Translations under genes and position numbers: made by a program
Shown here: positions 60,475 through 64,000 of the stretch, piece by piece
Position numbering within the stretch: the first letter of the stretch is position 1
Layout of the letters: every line of letters begins with the position of its first letter
Assembly (NCBI GenBank): GCA_028689055.1
Contig: JAQTWZ010000006.1
Span: 1 to 64,000 of the forward strand
Origin: Sulfurimonas sp.
GTDB taxonomy: Bacteria > Campylobacterota > Campylobacteria > Campylobacterales > Sulfurimonadaceae
DNA: 64,000 nt
Direction of reading: 5' to 3'
Notes under the pieces: generated by a model
The model's database searches: none
Told to the model about the DNA's origin: nothing
What the model saw: the letters and a program-made list of their open reading frames with translations, nothing else

Positions 60475-61380
60475 TTATGTTACTTTTTTACTTTTGATCC
60501 AGAAGTACGAGCCTGGAAGTGAAGAGATGATAAGCAGTATCCCGTAGATGATACTCATAGCCAAAACCTTTGTCTGGTCTGCACCGATAAGTAAAAATAT
60601 CCCTATCATTGCTCCTTCACGTATCCCCCATCCAGCCAAAGAAATAGGGACTATCGTGAGTAAAAATACAGGAGGCACGGCGATAAGAAAAATCTGGAAA
60701 CTTAAGTGCAAATCGATACTCAAAGAGAGTCCGTACATAGTAAGAACAGAAAGAAGGTGTATCAGTACGGAGATGGCTATATGTTTTATAAGAGTTTTTC
60801 TATCAGGATAGAGAGCGTTGAGCCTTCTAGCTAATCTATGAAAAAGATCTAAAAATTTATATTTTCCTAAAAATTTGATCTTCTCAAGGTGAAAAAGTGT
60901 GATAAAACCTAGGATGCCGCCTAAAGTTATAAGGATGATAAGCAAAGAAAACTCTTTGTCAAATGTTCCAAAAAATATAATTGTAGCCAGAAGGTTGAGA
61001 ACTAAAAGTCCTACAAGTCCGACAACTCTATCGACAAAAACACCATAAAAAGAGTCTTTTTTGTCATAGCCTTTTTGTACCAGATCAACTATTTTTATAG
61101 CATCTCCGCCGATACTGCTTGGAAGCACTTGATTGAAAAAAGAGCCTTTGAAGTAGCTTTGCACATAAAATGAAAGTTTTTCTTTAAAGATAAGAAGTTG
61201 AGAGATTTTAAACCATCTATAAGCAGCTAAATAGGTACTGGCAAGCTGTAAGAGAAGTGCTAAAAGTATCCAGCCACCATGGCTTTTGTAGAGTATGGTG
61301 TAAAGTTTTTCGAAGTCTATATACTGAAATAAATAGTAAAACAGAACAATCGTAATTAAGAGTTTAATAATGTTTTTCAT
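60475..61380 (-). CDS. Lysylphosphatidylglycerol synthase TM-region / UPF0104-like membrane protein
   Basis: YLAAYRWFKISQLL...QSYFKGSFFNQVLPSSIGGDAIKIVDLVQKGYDKKDSFYGVFVDRVVGL...WGIREGAMIGIF. Confidence 0.85.
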   Translation of the reverse strand: MKNIIKLLITIVLFYYLFQYIDFEKLYTILYKSHGGWILLALLLQLASTYLAAYRWFKISQLLIFKEKLSFYVQSYFKGSFFNQVLPSSIGGDAIKIVDLVQKGYDKKDSFYGVFVDRVVGLVGLLVLNLLATIIFFGTFDKEFSLLIILITLGGILGFITLFHLEKIKFLGKYKFLDLFHRLARRLNALYPDRKTLIKHIAISVLIHLLSVLTMYGLSLSIDLHLSFQIFLIAVPPVFLLTIVPISLAGWGIREGAMIGIFLLIGADQTKVLAMSIIYGILLIISSLPGSYFWIKSKKVT

Positions 61381-61431
61381 CAGGTGCCATATTCTAAATT
61401 GGGTGCTATTTTATCTAAAAGTTACTAAATA

Positions 61432-62829
61432 TCAGTTTATAGCATCACTAACACGATAGATATAAAAGGTTTTATTTCCCTTTGGTCCTTTTTGTACCGT
61501 AAGGGTATCCACAAGCCGGACGTTTTTATAATTTTTTGTGAGTTCCGCTTCTTTTGCATCGCTAGTAAGCACTAAACCATTTTTGAGATAACCTATTTCT
61601 CTCCACATATCATACTGAGAAAAACGCGATGCAACTGCCAAATCTGCTTGAGGATGTCCTTTAAGATAAAACTCTAAGAGTGCGGTAATAGTTAAGTGAT
61701 CTCCATAAAAAGCGTCACCTGCTTGTGCATTTTTTTCTACAAGTGTTATAGCTTCTTTGTTCCCGTACATTCTGTCTTGAAAAATTTCCAGATAAAAAAG
61801 CAGACCAAAACGCCCGATAAGCGTAAGGAAAAGAGCAATATAAAGACCGATTTTGAAACTTTTTTGTAGCTCATGTCTGGAAATAATGTAAGCCAATAAG
61901 ATAACGGCACTTACATACGCAGGAGCTGCGTAGTTAAGTGCCATCGACTTGAAAAGACTTTTGTAGAGAAAAAAGAGGAGGGTGGTAAGTGTTACAACTG
62001 CAAGAAAAAAAAGTTTTTCCTCTTTTATATAAAGTTTGTCTTTTGCAAGATAGAAAAAAAGTAAAGCGGCAAAAACAGGAGAAAACACCATAAACTGCCC
62101 GAGGATATACTCTAAAGTGCTTGAGAGAGAAATCTTAAAACTCTCAGATGAACCGTGTTCTAGTTGAAAATGAAAACTTATCCAGTCGTTTTGATAGTTC
62201 CATAGAAGCATCGGTGATACGATAGTAAGAGCAATAATTGTAGCGGTATAAAATTTTATATTAAATAGTATGTCTCTGCGTTTAAGGAGGATAAACAAAA
62301 CAATACTGACAATAAGAAGTATAGAAGTGTATTTACTCAGCATCATAAAACCAAGCATAAAACCGGCTACAATAAAATCACTCCATTTGTTATCAAAAAG
62401 TGCTTTATAAACATAATAAAGACTTAATGTCCAAAATAAAATGAGAGGAGAATCCGGTGTCGTAATGATGTAGCCCGCATGAACAAGGATGAGACTAGAG
62501 AAAATAATCACTGCGTTTAGGGCGATATGCTCATCAAACATTTCACTGGAGAGTTTAAATATGTAAAGAGCGGCGATAGAAAATGAAAAGACATTAACCA
62601 GTCTTACACCCCACTGGGACTCTGAGATAAAGTTTGTGAGATAGATAAGATAGGCAATCATGGGTGGATGGTCGTAGTAGCCGTTTTGTAAATGATGACT
62701 CCACATCCAATAGTAAGCCTCATCCCCGTGCAGAGGTAAAAAAGCGTTGTATATGGCACTGAAAATTGCTAAAAAAAGGATGATAAAATAGGCGCTTTGT
62801 TTTGGTCTGAGAGTAAAAAAATTATACAT
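61432..62829 (-). CDS. GT39/ArnT-like membrane glycosyltransferase
   Basis: LPLHGDEAYYWMWSHHLQNGYYDHPPMIAYLIYLTNF...PDSPLILFWTLSLYYVYKAL; multi-TM. Confidence 0.85.
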   Translation of the reverse strand: MYNFFTLRPKQSAYFIILFLAIFSAIYNAFLPLHGDEAYYWMWSHHLQNGYYDHPPMIAYLIYLTNFISESQWGVRLVNVFSFSIAALYIFKLSSEMFDEHIALNAVIIFSSLILVHAGYIITTPDSPLILFWTLSLYYVYKALFDNKWSDFIVAGFMLGFMMLSKYTSILLIVSIVLFILLKRRDILFNIKFYTATIIALTIVSPMLLWNYQNDWISFHFQLEHGSSESFKISLSSTLEYILGQFMVFSPVFAALLFFYLAKDKLYIKEEKLFFLAVVTLTTLLFFLYKSLFKSMALNYAAPAYVSAVILLAYIISRHELQKSFKIGLYIALFLTLIGRFGLLFYLEIFQDRMYGNKEAITLVEKNAQAGDAFYGDHLTITALLEFYLKGHPQADLAVASRFSQYDMWREIGYLKNGLVLTSDAKEAELTKNYKNVRLVDTLTVQKGPKGNKTFYIYRVSDAIN

Positions 62830-62978
62830 ATTTAGGTGTCCAGATGATTATATTGAAAGTGAATTATACCCTTTTAGTCGGTGCAGAGTAAAAAAAATGA
62901 AGAAAATCAATCTTTTTAGTGTTTGACATAATATTTTTTGTGGTATTATAAGCCAATTATTAATTACTAAGGTTTAGA

Positions 62979-63743
62979 ATGGATTTAGGTACAGTCATTG
63001 GTATAGTTTTAATTATGGCGCTTCTTCTTGGTGCTATGGCCATGGGCGTCGGTGTTGGTCCGTACATAGATATCCCTTCAGTTTTAATTGTTGTCGGTGG
63101 TAGTATCGGTGCGCTGATGATATCTTTTAAACCGGCACAGATGAAAGCATTTGTGAAAATTTTTATGATTGCCATTAAGCCTCCTGAAGAGGATGTGGCG
63201 GCACTTATAAAAAAACTTGTTGAGTTCGCTACAAAAGCAAGAAAAGACGGTATTTTGGCACTTGAGTCAGAAGTGAACAATGAAGAGAACCAGTTTTTGA
63301 AAAAAGGTTTATCTATGGCGATTGACGGGAGTGAACCCGATACAATCCGTGAGCTTTTAGAGATAGAGATGGAGCAGACAAGTACGCGTCACAAGATACA
63401 CGGTTCTATCTTCAACCAATGGGCAGGGCTTGCCGGGGCGATGGGAATGGTTGGTACGCTTATAGGTCTTGTTGCGATGCTTTTAAATATGGCTGACCCT
63501 TCAGCAATCGGTCCTTCCATGGCGGTTGCCCTCCTTACAACGATGTATGGTGCGATTATCGGGAATGTTTTTGGGACACCTATTTACAATATCCTCTCTA
63601 TTAGAAATGATGAAGAAACACTTGTCAAAGAGATGATACTTGCAGGTATTATGTCTATACAATCAGGTGACGCACCAAGGGTTTTGGAAGCAAAACTTCT
63701 GAGTTATCTCGCACCAAATCAACGCGTAAGCCAGTTTGAATAA
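62979..63743 (+). CDS. motA: Flagellar motor stator protein MotA
   Basis: MDLGTVIGIVLIMALLLGAMAMGVGVGPYIDIPSVLIVVGGSIGALMISF...WAGLAGAMGMVGTLIGLVAML. Confidence 0.93.
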   Translation: MDLGTVIGIVLIMALLLGAMAMGVGVGPYIDIPSVLIVVGGSIGALMISFKPAQMKAFVKIFMIAIKPPEEDVAALIKKLVEFATKARKDGILALESEVNNEENQFLKKGLSMAIDGSEPDTIRELLEIEMEQTSTRHKIHGSIFNQWAGLAGAMGMVGTLIGLVAMLLNMADPSAIGPSMAVALLTTMYGAIIGNVFGTPIYNILSIRNDEETLVKEMILAGIMSIQSGDAPRVLEAKLLSYLAPNQRVSQFE

Positions 63744-64000
63744 TGGCTAAGAAAAAATGTCCTGAATGTCCTGAATGTCTGCCTGCGTGGCTGGCTGCGT
63801 TTGGGGATTTGATGTCTCTACTCCTTTGTTTTTTCGTTTTGCTTCTTTCTATGTCAAGTATGGACGCTAAAAAAATATCTGAGGCGATAGGTTCTCTCTC
63901 GGGTGCGATGAGCGTGCTTGAAGGCGGTACAAAAACGGAAATATCAAAACGCCGTATCCAAGAATCTACACCTATTGAGTCTCAAGATGAGACGACAGAA
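63743..64000 (+). CDS. motB: Flagellar motor protein MotB (partial, runs off window)
   Basis: MAKKKCPECPECLPAWLAAFGDLMSLLLCFFVLLLSMSSMDAKKISEAIGSLSGAMSVLEGG; start overlaps the motA stop (TAATG). Confidence 0.9.
   Translation, partial: MAKKKCPECPECLPAWLAAFGDLMSLLLCFFVLLLSMSSMDAKKISEAIGSLSGAMSVLEGGTKTEISKRRIQESTPIESQDETTE

Noticed and set aside
62923-62951. Possible sigma-70 promoter TTGACA...TTATAA before motA
   Set aside because: The -35 match is good, but Campylobacterota promoters often lack a conserved -35 and the -10 choice is ambiguous, so it is not listed as a feature.

Overview
The window looks like the chromosome of a Campylobacterota bacterium (Sulfurimonas-like by protein content and AT-rich composition; inferred, not verified). 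It opens with an IS5-type transposase tail and a decayed IS21 istB remnant. These are followed by a HIT-family gene and the core block pheS-pheT-aroA-ispH-rpsA-(hypothetical)-serA. The most striking feature is a direct tandem duplication of 7,225 bp (unit 1 = 9609..16833, unit 2 = 16834..24058). It carries the 3' part of serA, a porin-like gene, a split RND efflux permease, its membrane-fusion protein and the 3' part of the TolC-like gene. At the central junction serA and tolC fragments form chimeric ORFs. Next come coaX, hisG and small genes, then an uncharacterised peptide-ligase-type locus (30515..41296). That locus has two transglutaminase-like proteins, two circularly permuted ATP-grasp/alpha-E systems (one fused, one split) and two AstE/AspA-like proteins, one of which seems to have lost its zinc ligands. 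The rest is mostly housekeeping (ccp-type peroxidase, pdxA/pdxJ, plsC, truA, lptF/G-like, pilD, uppS, coaBC, glmU), an envelope glycosyltransferase/phosphatase cluster and motA/motB. The word AAACGCA/TGCGTTT is heavily over-represented throughout, on both strands. No tRNA, rRNA, CRISPR array or prophage was recognised.
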